Source: Nostoc sp. UHCC 0702 | GTDB lineage: Bacteria; Cyanobacteriota; Cyanobacteriia; Cyanobacteriales; Nostocaceae | Assembly (NCBI GenBank): GCA_017164015.1 | Contig: CP071065.1 | Span: 1,636,001 to 1,700,000 of the forward strand | DNA: 64,000 nt | Direction: 5' to 3' | Shown here: in pieces, positions 7,024 through 16,160 of the stretch | Position numbering within the stretch: position 1 is the first letter of the stretch | Layout of the letters: each line of letters starts with the position of its first letter | Translations under genes and position numbers: made by a program | Notes under the pieces: generated by a model | What the model was told of the DNA's origin: nothing | The model's input: the letters and a program-made list of their open reading frames with translations, nothing else | Database searches by the model: none

Positions 7024-8910
7024 GTGAAAATTCTGCTGGTAGAGGACGATCGCGCAATGGCAGCAGTACTGTGTGAAGTTCTCACGGCTCAGTACTATAC
7101 AGTTGAATTGGCAACTGATGGTGAAAGTGGCTTGGCATTGGCAACCTCATCAAACTTTGACTTGATACTGTTGGATCTACTGATTCCTAAACTTGATGGT
7201 ATTAGCCTTTGCCGCCAACTTCGCACTCAGGGAATCCAAAAACCAATTCTCTTACTCACCGCCAAAGACCAAAGTACCGATGTGGTGAAGGGATTAGATG
7301 CGGGTGCAGACGATTATCTCACCAAACCATACCAAATGTCTGAGTTGCTGGCACGGATACGGGCATTGCTGCGTCGAGGACAGACTGAGCTAGCCCCTGC
7401 CTTACTGATATGGGAAAATCTTTGTGTTAATCCCGTTTCGGCAGAAGTAACTTACAAAAAGCAACTTGTATCTTTAAGCCCCAAAGAATACAGTTTGCTG
7501 GGGCTGTTTTTGCGTCATCCGCAGCGTGTTTTTAGCCGCAGTGACATTATCGATCGCCTGTGGTCATTTGATGCTACACCCAGCGAAGCAACTGTCACCA
7601 ATTTAATTAAAGACTTGCGCCAAAAGCTCAAAGCTGCGGGAATGTCCACCGATTTATTTGAAACCGTTTATGGCTTGGGCTATCGACTAAAAACTCCACC
7701 CAAGGCTCAACAAGCAAAGGATGGGTTGTCTCTCCAAGCCGCAAAAACACAAAATCCCCCAGAAGCAGCGAAAGGAAAACGTCAAACGTCTCTGGCTTCA
7801 ATTAATAAAGTCATAGAACGTTATAAAGATACCTTTGCCCAACGGGTGATTTTGTTAGAGGAAGTAGAACAAGCTTTGCAGACAGGGAAATTGCAGCCTC
7901 AACTCCAACAACGTGCAAGCAACGAAGCCCACAAACTAGCAGGAACGTTAGGATCGTTTGGTTACGAGACGGGATCGAAGTTAGCCCAGGAAATTGAACA
8001 TCTTTTGATGGACGACAAGCTTTTAGGTGCAAAGGAAGCTTCCCAACTTTCAAAACTCGTCACCCAACTCAAAGAAGCGCTGAGTAAACCACCCACACCA
8101 ATAAACGCTGAACAACAGCTAACTCAAATACCCTTTGTGTTGGTAATCGCCGATCAATCCTTAGCTGATCAACTGCAAAACGAAGCTACCAGTTGGGGAG
8201 TGCAGATTGAAGCAGCTGCTAATTGGGCGATCGCCCAACAAAAAATTTCTCAATCTCCCCAAGCTGTTTTACTCAATCTCAATCAGCAACAGCCGCTAGA
8301 AAATAGTTTAACTTTGCTGCAAAAACTTAAGGAGCAGCTGCCCAATACACCAATTTTAGCGATCGCTGAACAAGACAATCTCACAGAACGAGTTGCTGTT
8401 TCTCGTTTAGAAATACAGCGATATCTGCATAAACCTGTCACCACCGCCGAAGTATTTGCAGCGATCGCCCAAGTTCTGCCGAAATCTCCAGCTTCCCAAG
8501 CCAAAGTGATGATTTTAGACGATGACCCCATCGCCTTGGAACTCTTAAGCAATTTACTATCACCTTGGGGACTGGCGGTGAAGACTTTGCAAGACCCCCG
8601 ACAATTTTGGCAGGTACTAGTTGACACAACGCCTGATTTACTGGTAATTGATTTGGAAATGCCAACATACAACGGTGTTGACTTGTGTCGCGTGGTGCGA
8701 CAAGATCAAAAATGGGGAAATTTACCGATTTTAGTGGTTACTGCCCATACAGATATCGAATCTATCCAACAGGTATTTGCGGCGGGAGCCGATGATTTTA
8801 TCAGTAAACCAGTGGTGGGGCCAGAGTTAGTCACCCGTGTGATCAGTCGCATCGATCGCTCACGCTTACAGCAAGAACTCACAACACTGAAGCGGAGGAT
8901 GGGAACTTGA
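7024..8910 (+). CDS. Multidomain response regulator: REC-wHTH-HPt-REC*-REC
   Basis: Residues 1-120 are a receiver with acidic pair EDD, phospho-acceptor Asp51 and Lys101. About 130-225 is an OmpR/PhoB winged helix (LSPKEYSLLGLFLRHPQRVF, then VTNLIKDLRQKLK, then VYGLGYRL). About 260-360 is an HPt domain with NEAHKLAGTLGSFG, His303. About 370-480 is a receiver-like fold whose acceptor position is Asn (VLLNLNQ), so it is probably inactive. About 490-625 is a second true receiver (MILDDDP, Asp543, ISKPV). GTG start follows the leader at ordinary spacing. Together with the next kinase and the receivers it has the parts of a phosphorelay and a DNA-binding output. Targets unknown. Confidence 0.93.
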   Translation: MKILLVEDDRAMAAVLCEVLTAQYYTVELATDGESGLALATSSNFDLILLDLLIPKLDGISLCRQLRTQGIQKPILLLTAKDQSTDVVKGLDAGADDYLTKPYQMSELLARIRALLRRGQTELAPALLIWENLCVNPVSAEVTYKKQLVSLSPKEYSLLGLFLRHPQRVFSRSDIIDRLWSFDATPSEATVTNLIKDLRQKLKAAGMSTDLFETVYGLGYRLKTPPKAQQAKDGLSLQAAKTQNPPEAAKGKRQTSLASINKVIERYKDTFAQRVILLEEVEQALQTGKLQPQLQQRASNEAHKLAGTLGSFGYETGSKLAQEIEHLLMDDKLLGAKEASQLSKLVTQLKEALSKPPTPINAEQQLTQIPFVLVIADQSLADQLQNEATSWGVQIEAAANWAIAQQKISQSPQAVLLNLNQQQPLENSLTLLQKLKEQLPNTPILAIAEQDNLTERVAVSRLEIQRYLHKPVTTAEVFAAIAQVLPKSPASQAKVMILDDDPIALELLSNLLSPWGLAVKTLQDPRQFWQVLVDTTPDLLVIDLEMPTYNGVDLCRVVRQDQKWGNLPILVVTAHTDIESIQQVFAAGADDFISKPVVGPELVTRVISRIDRSRLQQELTTLKRRMGT

Positions 8911-8929
8911 TATTGTGTGCGGTTCTGGT

Positions 8930-9423
8930 GCAGGGGAGCGGGGGAGCAGGGGAGCAGGGGTGCAGGGGTGCAGGGGTGCAGAAAAGAGGGTTTTCAGCTT
9001 TCTGCACAGACGCGAATAATAACTGATCAGGCGTAGATGATATGATATAATTTGCGGTTAATTAGTTATTATTCCCACAATCATTGCACCCCACCCCCAA
9101 ACCCCTCCCCGTGAACGGGGAACTCGGGGCCCCCTCTGGGGATTAGGGGCAGGCAGACAAAGCATAGCTTTGGCGTTAAGACGGCTCTGGAGCAAGGGAG
9201 CAGGGGAGCGGGGGAGCGGGGGTGCAGGGGTGCAGAAAAGAGGGTTTCCAGCTTTCTGGACAGGCGTAGATGATATAATATCATTTGCGGTTAATTAGTT
9301 ATTATTCCCACAATCATTGCACCCCACCCCCAAACCCCTCCCCGTTCACGGGGAGGGGAGACAAAGCATAGCTTTGGCGGAGTGGGGTTCTTCGGTTTTA
9401 AGAAGTAATCAAGCGGGCATTAT
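8930..9423. repeat. Tandem direct duplication containing two family B fold-back units
   Basis: The block beginning GGGGAGCAGGGG and running through GAGGGTTTTCAGCTTTCT, GGCGTAGATGATAT and TTGCGGTTAATTAGTT occurs twice, at about 8930-9180 and 9196-9423. The second halves differ: copy 1 carries an extra CTCGGGGCCCCCTC stretch. Each copy ends in the C/G-rich family B core (CACCCCCAAACCCCTCCCC, AAAGCATAGCTTTGG). The whole intergenic region is repeat. Confidence 0.75.
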
Positions 9424-12400
9424 ATGATATTTAATCTTCTTGGCAACAGGCAAGCCAAAAAAGAAAAGCTGAAAATACCCCTACGCTTGATACTCACCCT
9501 TAGCTTTGTACTGCTGACTGTTGGCACCACAGGGCTAGTAGGTTATATGTCCTTGGAGAATGCTCAGCGTTCAGTCAATAGTTTGGCATATCAGCTGATG
9601 ACCGAGGTAAGCTCGCGCATTCATCTCTATCTCGCTGATTATTTGCAGACTCCAGACTTGATTAATCGCCTCAATGCTAGAGCCAGCAAACTAGGACAGG
9701 TAGACATCAGCAACCCTCAAAGTTTAGAACGCTATTTTTTAGGTCAAATTCAAGAATTTAATTCCGCCAGAATTCATTTTATCAATCCCCAAGGCGGACT
9801 CGTGGGAGCCGGTAACGATGAGCGGGGTTTTAGCGTTTCTTTGACTGAGAACTTTACTAAAGGAACGCTTTATGTATATGGCGTAGATAGTCAGGGAAAT
9901 CGTCAAAAGTTATTAGTTAAGCAGCAAAATTATGATGGAAGTCAAAGACCTTTTTATCAAAAAGCGCTCTTTGCAGGCAAACCAACTTGGACACCCATTT
10001 ACGTATATGTACCGAGTGACAGAGGTCTAGGAATAGCAGCCAGTTACCCGCTTTATAACAATAAACAACAACTCCAAGGCGTTTTTGCCAGCGATTTAAG
10101 GCTTGTCAACATTAGTGAGTTTCTCAAAAAATTGCAGGTCAGTACTCACGGACAGGTGTTTATTATTGAGCGTTCCGGGCTGATGGTTGCTTCGACAACT
10201 GCCGAACAGCCCTTTATGACTAATGTTGCTGGTACAGAAAACAAACGCCTAGAGGTGACAGCCTCTCAGGAACCCCTGATTAGCCTTGCAGGACAACATT
10301 TGCTTTCCCGCTTTGGCAACTTAACTCAAATTCAGACAGCACAGCAACTTGAATTTGAAATCAAAGGCAAAAAGGAATTCTTACTCGTCACCCCTTACAG
10401 CGACCAATTGGGTCTTGATTGGTTGATTGTAACGGTGGTGCCAGAATCCGACTTTATGGCAGAAATTAATGCCAATACGCGCGTCACCGTCCTGTTTAGT
10501 GTTGGCGCGTTGACTTTTGCGATCGCTGTAGGATGGTTGCTAACCCAATTCATTGCCCTACCAATAAAACGATTGGGTCAAGCCAGCTTGGCGCTGGCAG
10601 ATGGAGAATGGCATAAAACAATTAAACAAGATAGTCCAATTGCAGAACTGCAAGTCCTGACTCACTCGTTTAACTGGATGGGCCAGCAGCTTGAGCAGTC
10701 GTATCAGCGCGTCAAAACTGCCCTCCAAGAGTCAGAAACACGGTTCACCAAAGTGTTTCGTACCTGTCCTGACTCTATTTGCATTCTCACCCTACAAGGG
10801 CATTGTGTAGACGTGAATGATGCCTTTACTGATTTATATGGCTACTCTAGGGAAGAAGTTGTCGATCGCAAAATCACAAGGACGAAATATTGGGTCAATC
10901 GAGAGGATCGACAACGCTATTTACAGGATTTGCAAACAGGTAAACAAGTTCGTAACAGAGAATTTGCCGTCCTTCATCAAACAGGCAAGACAATCACCGT
11001 TTTATTTTCAGCGGATATCATTGAACTTCAGGGACAACCCCACATCATTGCCCTTACTAAAGATATTACCAAACGCAAACAAGCAGAATTAGAACTGCAA
11101 CAGCAAAAAGATTTGCGCGAGGCTATTTATAACGAATCTGCCGATGCTTTGTTTTTAGTCGATCCCAAAACACTGCTGATTACTGATTGTAATGATCGAG
11201 CAGTAGAACTATTTGCAGCGGACAGTAAAGCCGAACTGATTGGTATCCAAGGTCACATACTCCAGTTTCGTCCCTTCACTTCAGACGAACTCAGGGAAAT
11301 CACCGCCCAAATGAATCAACAAGGTATGTGGAGCCAAGAAATTGAATATGTCACGCGCAAAGGAAATCTATTTTGGGGTAACTTGGCAGCTAAGCGCGTG
11401 GCGATCGCTAATCAAATAATCAATCTAGTACGGGTGACAGATATCACAGAGCGCAAACGAGCCGAATCAGCCCTGCGTGAAAGTGAAGCAGCTCTGCGTC
11501 GCGCCCAGCAGGTCGCCCATGTGGGCAGTTGGGAATTCGATATCAACACTGAGCAGGTGAGGTGGTCAGAGGAAAGCTTCCAAATCTTTGGGTGGGATAT
11601 TGCTCAAAGCGAACCAACTTTGTCTCAATTCCTAGAACTGATTCATCCAGACGAACGAGAATTACTACGGCAAAGCATCGCCCAAACCATCGCCACTCAA
11701 ACCCCCTACAAAATAGAGTTTCGCATCATTCAACCCAATGGCTCAATTCGATATGTAGAAGCCAGAGGAGAAGCGCTCGTTGACGAACAAGGGCAAGTGA
11801 TCAAATTGCTAGGGACAAATTTAGATATTAGCGATCGCGTCCTAGCCCAGAAGGCATTGCAATACAGAGAAGCTCAATTCCAACAGTTAGCAACTGCTTC
11901 CCCAGGAGTGATTTACACCGTGGTCGAAGATCCAAACGGCCCTGCTCGATACGAGTACCTCAGCCCTGCCTTTGAGGATCTGCATGAGGTGCCGGTAGCC
12001 GCAGTCCTGGAAAATGCTAGCATGACGCTGACCCAGATTCATCCAGATGATCGCTTTGCCTATCAGCAAGCCGTTACGGAAAGTCTTGAGAAGATGCAGC
12101 TATTTAGGCATGAATGGCGGATCATTACTCCATCGGGAAAAATTAAGTGGCTTCAAGCTAGTTCTCGACCGGAACGTCGGGAAAACGGTGAAACTGTCTG
12201 GTATGGTGTTTGCCTGGATATCAGCGATCGCAAACGTATTGAAGAAGCTTTGCGGCAAAGCGAAGCTCGATTCCAAAAAATCGCCGCAGCTTCACCCGCA
12301 CAAATTTACATCCTGGTTTATTACCCAGATACAGGCGAGCAGCGCTTTGAATATATCAGTCCAGGAGTTGGGGAAATTAAAGAATTGGAACCAGAACAAG

Positions 12401-13704
12401 TCTTAAAAGATGCTTCACTTGCTCTTAACCAAATCCATATTGAAGACCGCGCTTTATACAATCACCTCAATACTCGCAGCCTGGAAACCCTAGAACCATT
12501 TGCTCACGAATGGCGGATTGTGACTCCCTCTGGCAAGATGAAGTGGGTACGGGCCAACTCCCGCCCAGAACGTCGGGAGAATGGTGAAATTGCTTGCTAT
12601 GGAGTGCTGCTAGATATTACCAATCTCAAACAAGCCGAAGCAGCTTTGCGCGAGAGTGAAGAACGATTTCGCCATGCCTTTCATGATGCTCCCATTGGTA
12701 TGGCGCTGCTGGGATTGGACGATCGCTTTTTGCAAATCAATCCTATGCTAACTGAAATGTTTGGTTACTCAGAATCAGAGACTTTAATTCTCAACGCATC
12801 TGAGCTAATTCACGCGGAAGATATAACTAAGTTTCACCACTGCATACAGCAAGTCCTGACTAACGAAAATCGCAATGCTCAAGTGGAATTACGCTACTTG
12901 TGTAATTCTGGAAGCATCGCTTGGGGACTCACGAGTTTGTCCCTAGTACGAGATTTTCATAACAAACCTTTGTACTATGTCGCCCAGATTCAAGACATCA
13001 CCGAACAGCAAGCCATTGAGCGGATGAAAAATGAATTTATTTCCATTGTCAGTCATGAACTTCGTACCCCATTAACTGCCATTCGCGGGTTTTTAGGACT
13101 GCTCAACACTGGAATTTACGACAACAAACCCGAAAAAGCCAAACGGATGCTCCAGCAAGCATTAACCAATAGCGATCGCCTGGTGCGTCTGGTAAATGAC
13201 ATCCTGGATTTAGAACGCTTGTCTTCGGGACGAGTGGAGCTTGTTAGAGAAGTCTGTCATGCAGAAGATTTAATGCAAAGAGCAGTTGAAGGAGTACAAT
13301 CAATCGCTTTGGAAGCCACCATCACACTCTCGATTATTCCTACCACAGCTAGCGTATGGGCTTCTGGTGACTTAATCATCCAAACCCTGACCAATTTGTT
13401 GAGCAACGCCATCAAATTTTCTCCCCCTAACTCAGTGATTATCCTGGCTGCTCAACCACAAACTGACTCAGTTCTGTTTCAAGTCAAAGACCAAGGCAGA
13501 GGTATTCCCCCAGACAAAATAGAAACTATCTTTGAACGCTTCCAGCAAGTTGATGTTTCCGATTCTCGTGCTAAGGGAGGTACAGGACTTGGCTTAGCAA
13601 TTTGTCAAAGTATCATTCAACAGCACGATGGTAATATTTGGGCAGAAAGTACATTCGGTGAAGGCAGTACATTTTATTTCACCTTGCCCATACTACCAGG
13701 GTAA
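9424..13704 (+). CDS. Membrane sensor histidine kinase with Cache-like and multiple PAS domains
   Basis: Two membrane segments (about 22-42 and 357-380) bracket a roughly 310-residue extracytoplasmic sensor of double-Cache type (IYVYVPSDRGLGIAASYPLY). HAMP follows (about 380-430), then about six PAS/PAC units between 440 and 1195, including tandem near-copies with GEIACYGVLLDIT / GETVWYGVCLDIS endings. HisKA has [13 protein letters not shown] with His1211. HATPase_c has NLLSNAIKFS, VKDQGRGIPPD and [11 protein letters not shown]. No receiver is attached, so phosphate must go to a separate protein; the upstream HPt regulator and the downstream receivers are candidates. The ATG at 9424 lies at the border of a repeat, so a slightly later start is possible. 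Confidence 0.93.
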   Translation: MIFNLLGNRQAKKEKLKIPLRLILTLSFVLLTVGTTGLVGYMSLENAQRSVNSLAYQLMTEVSSRIHLYLADYLQTPDLINRLNARASKLGQVDISNPQSLERYFLGQIQEFNSARIHFINPQGGLVGAGNDERGFSVSLTENFTKGTLYVYGVDSQGNRQKLLVKQQNYDGSQRPFYQKALFAGKPTWTPIYVYVPSDRGLGIAASYPLYNNKQQLQGVFASDLRLVNISEFLKKLQVSTHGQVFIIERSGLMVASTTAEQPFMTNVAGTENKRLEVTASQEPLISLAGQHLLSRFGNLTQIQTAQQLEFEIKGKKEFLLVTPYSDQLGLDWLIVTVVPESDFMAEINANTRVTVLFSVGALTFAIAVGWLLTQFIALPIKRLGQASLALADGEWHKTIKQDSPIAELQVLTHSFNWMGQQLEQSYQRVKTALQESETRFTKVFRTCPDSICILTLQGHCVDVNDAFTDLYGYSREEVVDRKITRTKYWVNREDRQRYLQDLQTGKQVRNREFAVLHQTGKTITVLFSADIIELQGQPHIIALTKDITKRKQAELELQQQKDLREAIYNESADALFLVDPKTLLITDCNDRAVELFAADSKAELIGIQGHILQFRPFTSDELREITAQMNQQGMWSQEIEYVTRKGNLFWGNLAAKRVAIANQIINLVRVTDITERKRAESALRESEAALRRAQQVAHVGSWEFDINTEQVRWSEESFQIFGWDIAQSEPTLSQFLELIHPDERELLRQSIAQTIATQTPYKIEFRIIQPNGSIRYVEARGEALVDEQGQVIKLLGTNLDISDRVLAQKALQYREAQFQQLATASPGVIYTVVEDPNGPARYEYLSPAFEDLHEVPVAAVLENASMTLTQIHPDDRFAYQQAVTESLEKMQLFRHEWRIITPSGKIKWLQASSRPERRENGETVWYGVCLDISDRKRIEEALRQSEARFQKIAAASPAQIYILVYYPDTGEQRFEYISPGVGEIKELEPEQVLKDASLALNQIHIEDRALYNHLNTRSLETLEPFAHEWRIVTPSGKMKWVRANSRPERRENGEIACYGVLLDITNLKQAEAALRESEERFRHAFHDAPIGMALLGLDDRFLQINPMLTEMFGYSESETLILNASELIHAEDITKFHHCIQQVLTNENRNAQVELRYLCNSGSIAWGLTSLSLVRDFHNKPLYYVAQIQDITEQQAIERMKNEFISIVSHELRTPLTAIRGFLGLLNTGIYDNKPEKAKRMLQQALTNSDRLVRLVNDILDLERLSSGRVELVREVCHAEDLMQRAVEGVQSIALEATITLSIIPTTASVWASGDLIIQTLTNLLSNAIKFSPPNSVIILAAQPQTDSVLFQVKDQGRGIPPDKIETIFERFQQVDVSDSRAKGGTGLGLAICQSIIQQHDGNIWAESTFGEGSTFYFTLPILPG

Positions 13705-13711
13705 TTCCGAG

Positions 13712-13762
13712 CAGGGGTGCAGGGGAGCGGGGGTGCAGGGGTGCGGGGGAGCGGGGGAGAAT
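13712..13762. repeat. GGGGTGCAG/GGGGAGCGG tandem repeat
   Basis: 9-bp G-rich units, the same type as at 8930-8985, fill most of the gap between the kinase and the next receiver gene. Confidence 0.55.
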
Positions 13763-13796
13763 AAATTTGATAGTTGTCTGATTTTTGGGGTTTTTT

Positions 13797-14174
13797 ATGA
13801 GTAAACGCATCCTTGTAATCGATGATGAAGAATCGCTGCGAGACCTTGTTTGCACCTGCTTGGAAGATTTGGGGGGGTGGGAAGCAATTGCAGCCGAATC
13901 AGGTCATCAAGGACTCCTGAAAGCCCAAGAGTATGCACTTGATGTGATTCTCCTTGACGTATCCATGCCTGACATGGATGGCTTGCAATGCTACGAGCAA
14001 ATCAAAGCCAACCCAAAAACTCAAATGATTCCGGTGATTTTGCTAACAGCCAAAGTATTACCAAGCGATCGCAGCCACTTTGCTCAATTAGATATAGCCG
14101 GAATTATGACAAAACCATTCGATCCCACGCTGATTTGTGAGCAAATAGCCCAAATGCTAGGTTGGGATGAGTAG
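13797..14174 (+). CDS. Single-domain response regulator (CheY-like)
   Basis: A receiver only, 125 aa: [10 protein letters not shown], Asp54 in [12 protein letters not shown], Thr in ILLTAKV, Lys106 in IMTKPFDP. It lacks an output domain, so it should act as a phosphate shuttle or by protein contact. ATG 13797 gives the standard receiver N-terminus; an upstream in-frame TTG would only add GFF. It is downstream of the multi-PAS kinase on the same strand, and a close paralogue lies 460 bases further on. Confidence 0.93.
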   Translation: MSKRILVIDDEESLRDLVCTCLEDLGGWEAIAAESGHQGLLKAQEYALDVILLDVSMPDMDGLQCYEQIKANPKTQMIPVILLTAKVLPSDRSHFAQLDIAGIMTKPFDPTLICEQIAQMLGWDE

Positions 14175-14292
14175 GAGATGAGGGGATGGAGAGATGGGGA
14201 GATGGGGGGATGAGGGGGATGAGGGGGATGGGGTGATGGGGGGATGAGGGAGATGAGGGGGATGAGGTGATGGGGTGATGGGGAAGAAATAA
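14175..14292. repeat. GGGGATGA-type tandem repeat
   Basis: Imperfect 7-9 bp G-rich units (GGGGATGAG, GGGGGATG). The complementary CCCTCATCT unit is found in frame inside hom at 26295-26324. Confidence 0.65.
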
Positions 14293-14297
14293 CTAAT

Positions 14298-14560
14298 GTC
14301 CAATTCCCAATTCCCAATTCCCAATTCCCAATTCCCAATTCCCAATTCCCAATTCCCAATTCCCAATTCCCAATTACCAATTCCCAATTACCAATTCCCA
14401 ATTCCCAATTCCCAATTCCCAATTACCAATTCCCAATTACCAATTACCAATTACCAATTCCCAATTACCAATTACCAATTACCAATTACCAATTCCCAAT
14501 TACCAATTCCCAATCCCCAATCCCCAATCCCCAATCCCCAATCCCCAATCCCCCATTCCC
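14298..14560. repeat. Long CCCAATT heptamer array
   Basis: More than 35 tandem 7-bp units, mainly CCAATTC and CCAATTA, sliding into CCAATCC and then ending near 14560. This is the heptamer class used in family A fold-back arms. All reading frames are open through it, which creates spurious overlapping ORFs on both strands. From 14560 to 14633 is the leader of the next gene. Confidence 0.85.
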
Positions 14561-14633
14561 CTTATAAGTTTCTTATTTTCTTGATTTAAGCTTAATCTAT
14601 CAATCGCCTCTAGCTTCTTAGAGCAATGTAAGA

Positions 14634-15053
14634 ATGACAACCAAGAAAATATTGCTGATTGATGATGAACCAACTATCCGAGAACTTGTACAAGCCTGTT
14701 TAAGCGACCTTGCGGGGTGGAATGTTATGACTGTCGCCTCTGCTCAAGCCGGACTTAAACAACTAACGAGAGAACGTCCTGATGCCATCCTCTTGGATGT
14801 TTTAATGCCGGGTATGGATGCCATCACTTTTCTGCATAGACTTCAGGAAAAACCTTCAACTCAAGAAATTCCCGTTATCTTCTTGAGTGTGAGAGCAGCT
14901 TGCTTTACGCCACAAAAACTTCAGCAACTTGGTGTGGTTGAGGCAATTGCCAAACCTTTTAATCCACTGACTTTACCTTTGGCGATCGCTCGTGTTCTGG
15001 GCTGGGGTTTGCAAGCTGAAAATGAGTCTAATACTGAGCCACAGCCAATTTAG
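14634..15053 (+). CDS. Single-domain response regulator, paralogue of the preceding one
   Basis: 139 aa receiver: ILLIDDEPTIRELVQ, Asp55 in AILLDVLMPGMD, Ser85 at the usual Thr position (IFLSVRA), Lys107 in IAKPFNP. It shares the ACLSDLAGW / TCLEDLGGW signature with the receiver at 13797, so the two arose by duplication, now separated by the heptamer array. The short extra C-terminus (LQAENESNTEPQPI) is not conserved. It is likely to be phosphorylated by one of the flanking kinases, but no output is visible. Confidence 0.93.
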   Translation: MTTKKILLIDDEPTIRELVQACLSDLAGWNVMTVASAQAGLKQLTRERPDAILLDVLMPGMDAITFLHRLQEKPSTQEIPVIFLSVRAACFTPQKLQQLGVVEAIAKPFNPLTLPLAIARVLGWGLQAENESNTEPQPI

Positions 15054-15122
15054 AAAAAATTCTACCTTCCTTGTTGCATCTACTATATTAACCTTATTTG
15101 ATTTGTCAAAATTGCAAGTCTC

Positions 15123-15156
15123 AGATGCCCGACTTTTTATAAAAAGTCGGGCATCT
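15123..15156. terminator. Hairpin repeat after receiver gene, copy 2 of the CCCGACTT family
   Basis: AGATGCCCGACTTTTT pairs perfectly with its complement across 2 bases: a 16-bp stem 70 bases after the receiver stop, a plausible terminator. From there to 15425 nothing else is supported. Confidence 0.65.
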
Positions 15157-15425
15157 AGTTTCTAACCCACGCAAAATCAACTATGTAGTTTGGCGCTAGT
15201 ATCTGAAGGAGTGCTGGTTAATAAAAAGTTTTAGCATCCCTATAAGTTTCTTATTTTTTACTGATAGATTTAGCTCCAGATTTTGAAATCGTATTCTATG
15301 TGAGCTTCGGCTTGACTCACTGCGGAGCAATTCATGAATTGCCCTCGATAGCGTGTAGTTTTGCGTAAGTTATATAGATGTATTTTCAAAAATCAAGTCT
15401 CTTAATATTTATTGGTAGACAACAT

Positions 15426-15842
15426 ATGAAACTGCAACAACCTAAAACTAAGCGCAGACGAGGGGTTATACTAACTACTACAGGATTGAAACGTTTACAG
15501 CAAGCGATTATTGATGCAGAGCTTAAAGAAAATCAAGGCGATCGCTGGACTATAGAAGAATTGAGCGATCGCATGAATATTTCTACTAAAACTCTGAATC
15601 GATTGTGGTCTCGAAGTCAAGGTGTAGACCGAAAAACTCTTATACTCTGCTTTAGGGCTTTTGACCTAGAATTATACACAAAAGATTACACTATTGTGAG
15701 TGAAAATTATGAAAATGAGGTGTTTGATTCCTTGTCTAATAGTTCAAATACCGAAAAAGAAAAATCCTCTCCATTTTCCCTCGGCAATTCATTTGTTAAA
15801 CAACGGCACAAGTTGGATAATTTATTTGTTGGAGTTCCCTAA
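15426..15842 (+). CDS. Small HTH protein, N-terminal module of cyanobacterial STAND-type proteins
   Basis: 138 aa from ATG 15426; an upstream in-frame ATG at 15378 adds a poor hydrophobic leader. Residues about 10-90 (RGVILTTTGLKRLQQAI, WTIEELSDRMNISTKTLNRLW, DRKTLILCFRAFDLEL, YT) match a helix-turn-helix module that in filamentous cyanobacteria often sits in front of NB-ARC, TPR or WD40 regions. Here no such partner follows: the rest is a polar linker. The last 11 residues (HKLDNLFVGVP) are encoded by sequence nearly identical to the end of a fold-back element at about 29410-29445, suggesting truncation by an inserted repeat. It may still bind DNA or partner proteins. Confidence 0.75.
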   Translation: MKLQQPKTKRRRGVILTTTGLKRLQQAIIDAELKENQGDRWTIEELSDRMNISTKTLNRLWSRSQGVDRKTLILCFRAFDLELYTKDYTIVSENYENEVFDSLSNSSNTEKEKSSPFSLGNSFVKQRHKLDNLFVGVP

Positions 15843-15885
15843 AAAGATATTTTAAAACTAGTGTTGAATACTCGAATTAATTGTT

Positions 15886-16033
15886 AATAACATGTCCGCT
15901 TGATTACTTATAAAAACCAAAGAACCCCACCCCACCAAAGCTACGCTTTGTTTACCCTCCCCGTTGACTCTGAGGGGTTAGGGGTGGGGTGCAATAATTG
16001 CGGGAATCATAACTAATTAACCGGACATGATAT
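15886..16033. repeat. Fold-back element, family B, copy 3
   Basis: Ends ACATGTCCGCTTGATTACTT and complement of TTAACCGGACATGATAT. The core is CCCCACCCCACC, AAAGCTACGCTTTG, CCCTCCCC...GGGGTTAGGGGTGGGG, which folds on itself. The reverse complement of 9280-9423 matches it along nearly its full length. Confidence 0.75.
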
Positions 16034-16040
16034 AATAACA

Positions 16041-16073
16041 AGATACCCGGCTTCTCTAAAAAGTCGGGTATCT
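16041..16073. repeat. CCCGACTT-type hairpin repeat, copy 3
   Basis: AGATACCCGGCTT / AAGTCGGGTATCT, 7 bases beyond a family B end. It lies between two converging genes and may terminate both. Confidence 0.6.
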
Positions 16074-16160
16074 GAGCCTTGCAATTTTCATAAATCAGAT
16101 AAAATTGCTATAGAAGCAATTTCTGAATTGCTTCTATAATTACCCCATACCAGATATTGC

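Noticed and set aside
10817..12406. Several 60-119 residue ORFs within the large kinase gene
   Set aside because: Out-of-frame shadows; the kinase frame has continuous PAS-domain content.
14298..14560. Possible CRISPR array
   Set aside because: Units are 7 bp and contiguous with no unique spacers.
14084..14589. Overlapping ORFs on both strands made of NSQFPIP and GIGNWEL repeats
   Set aside because: Direct translations of the 7-bp array, which leaves every frame open; no start context or family.
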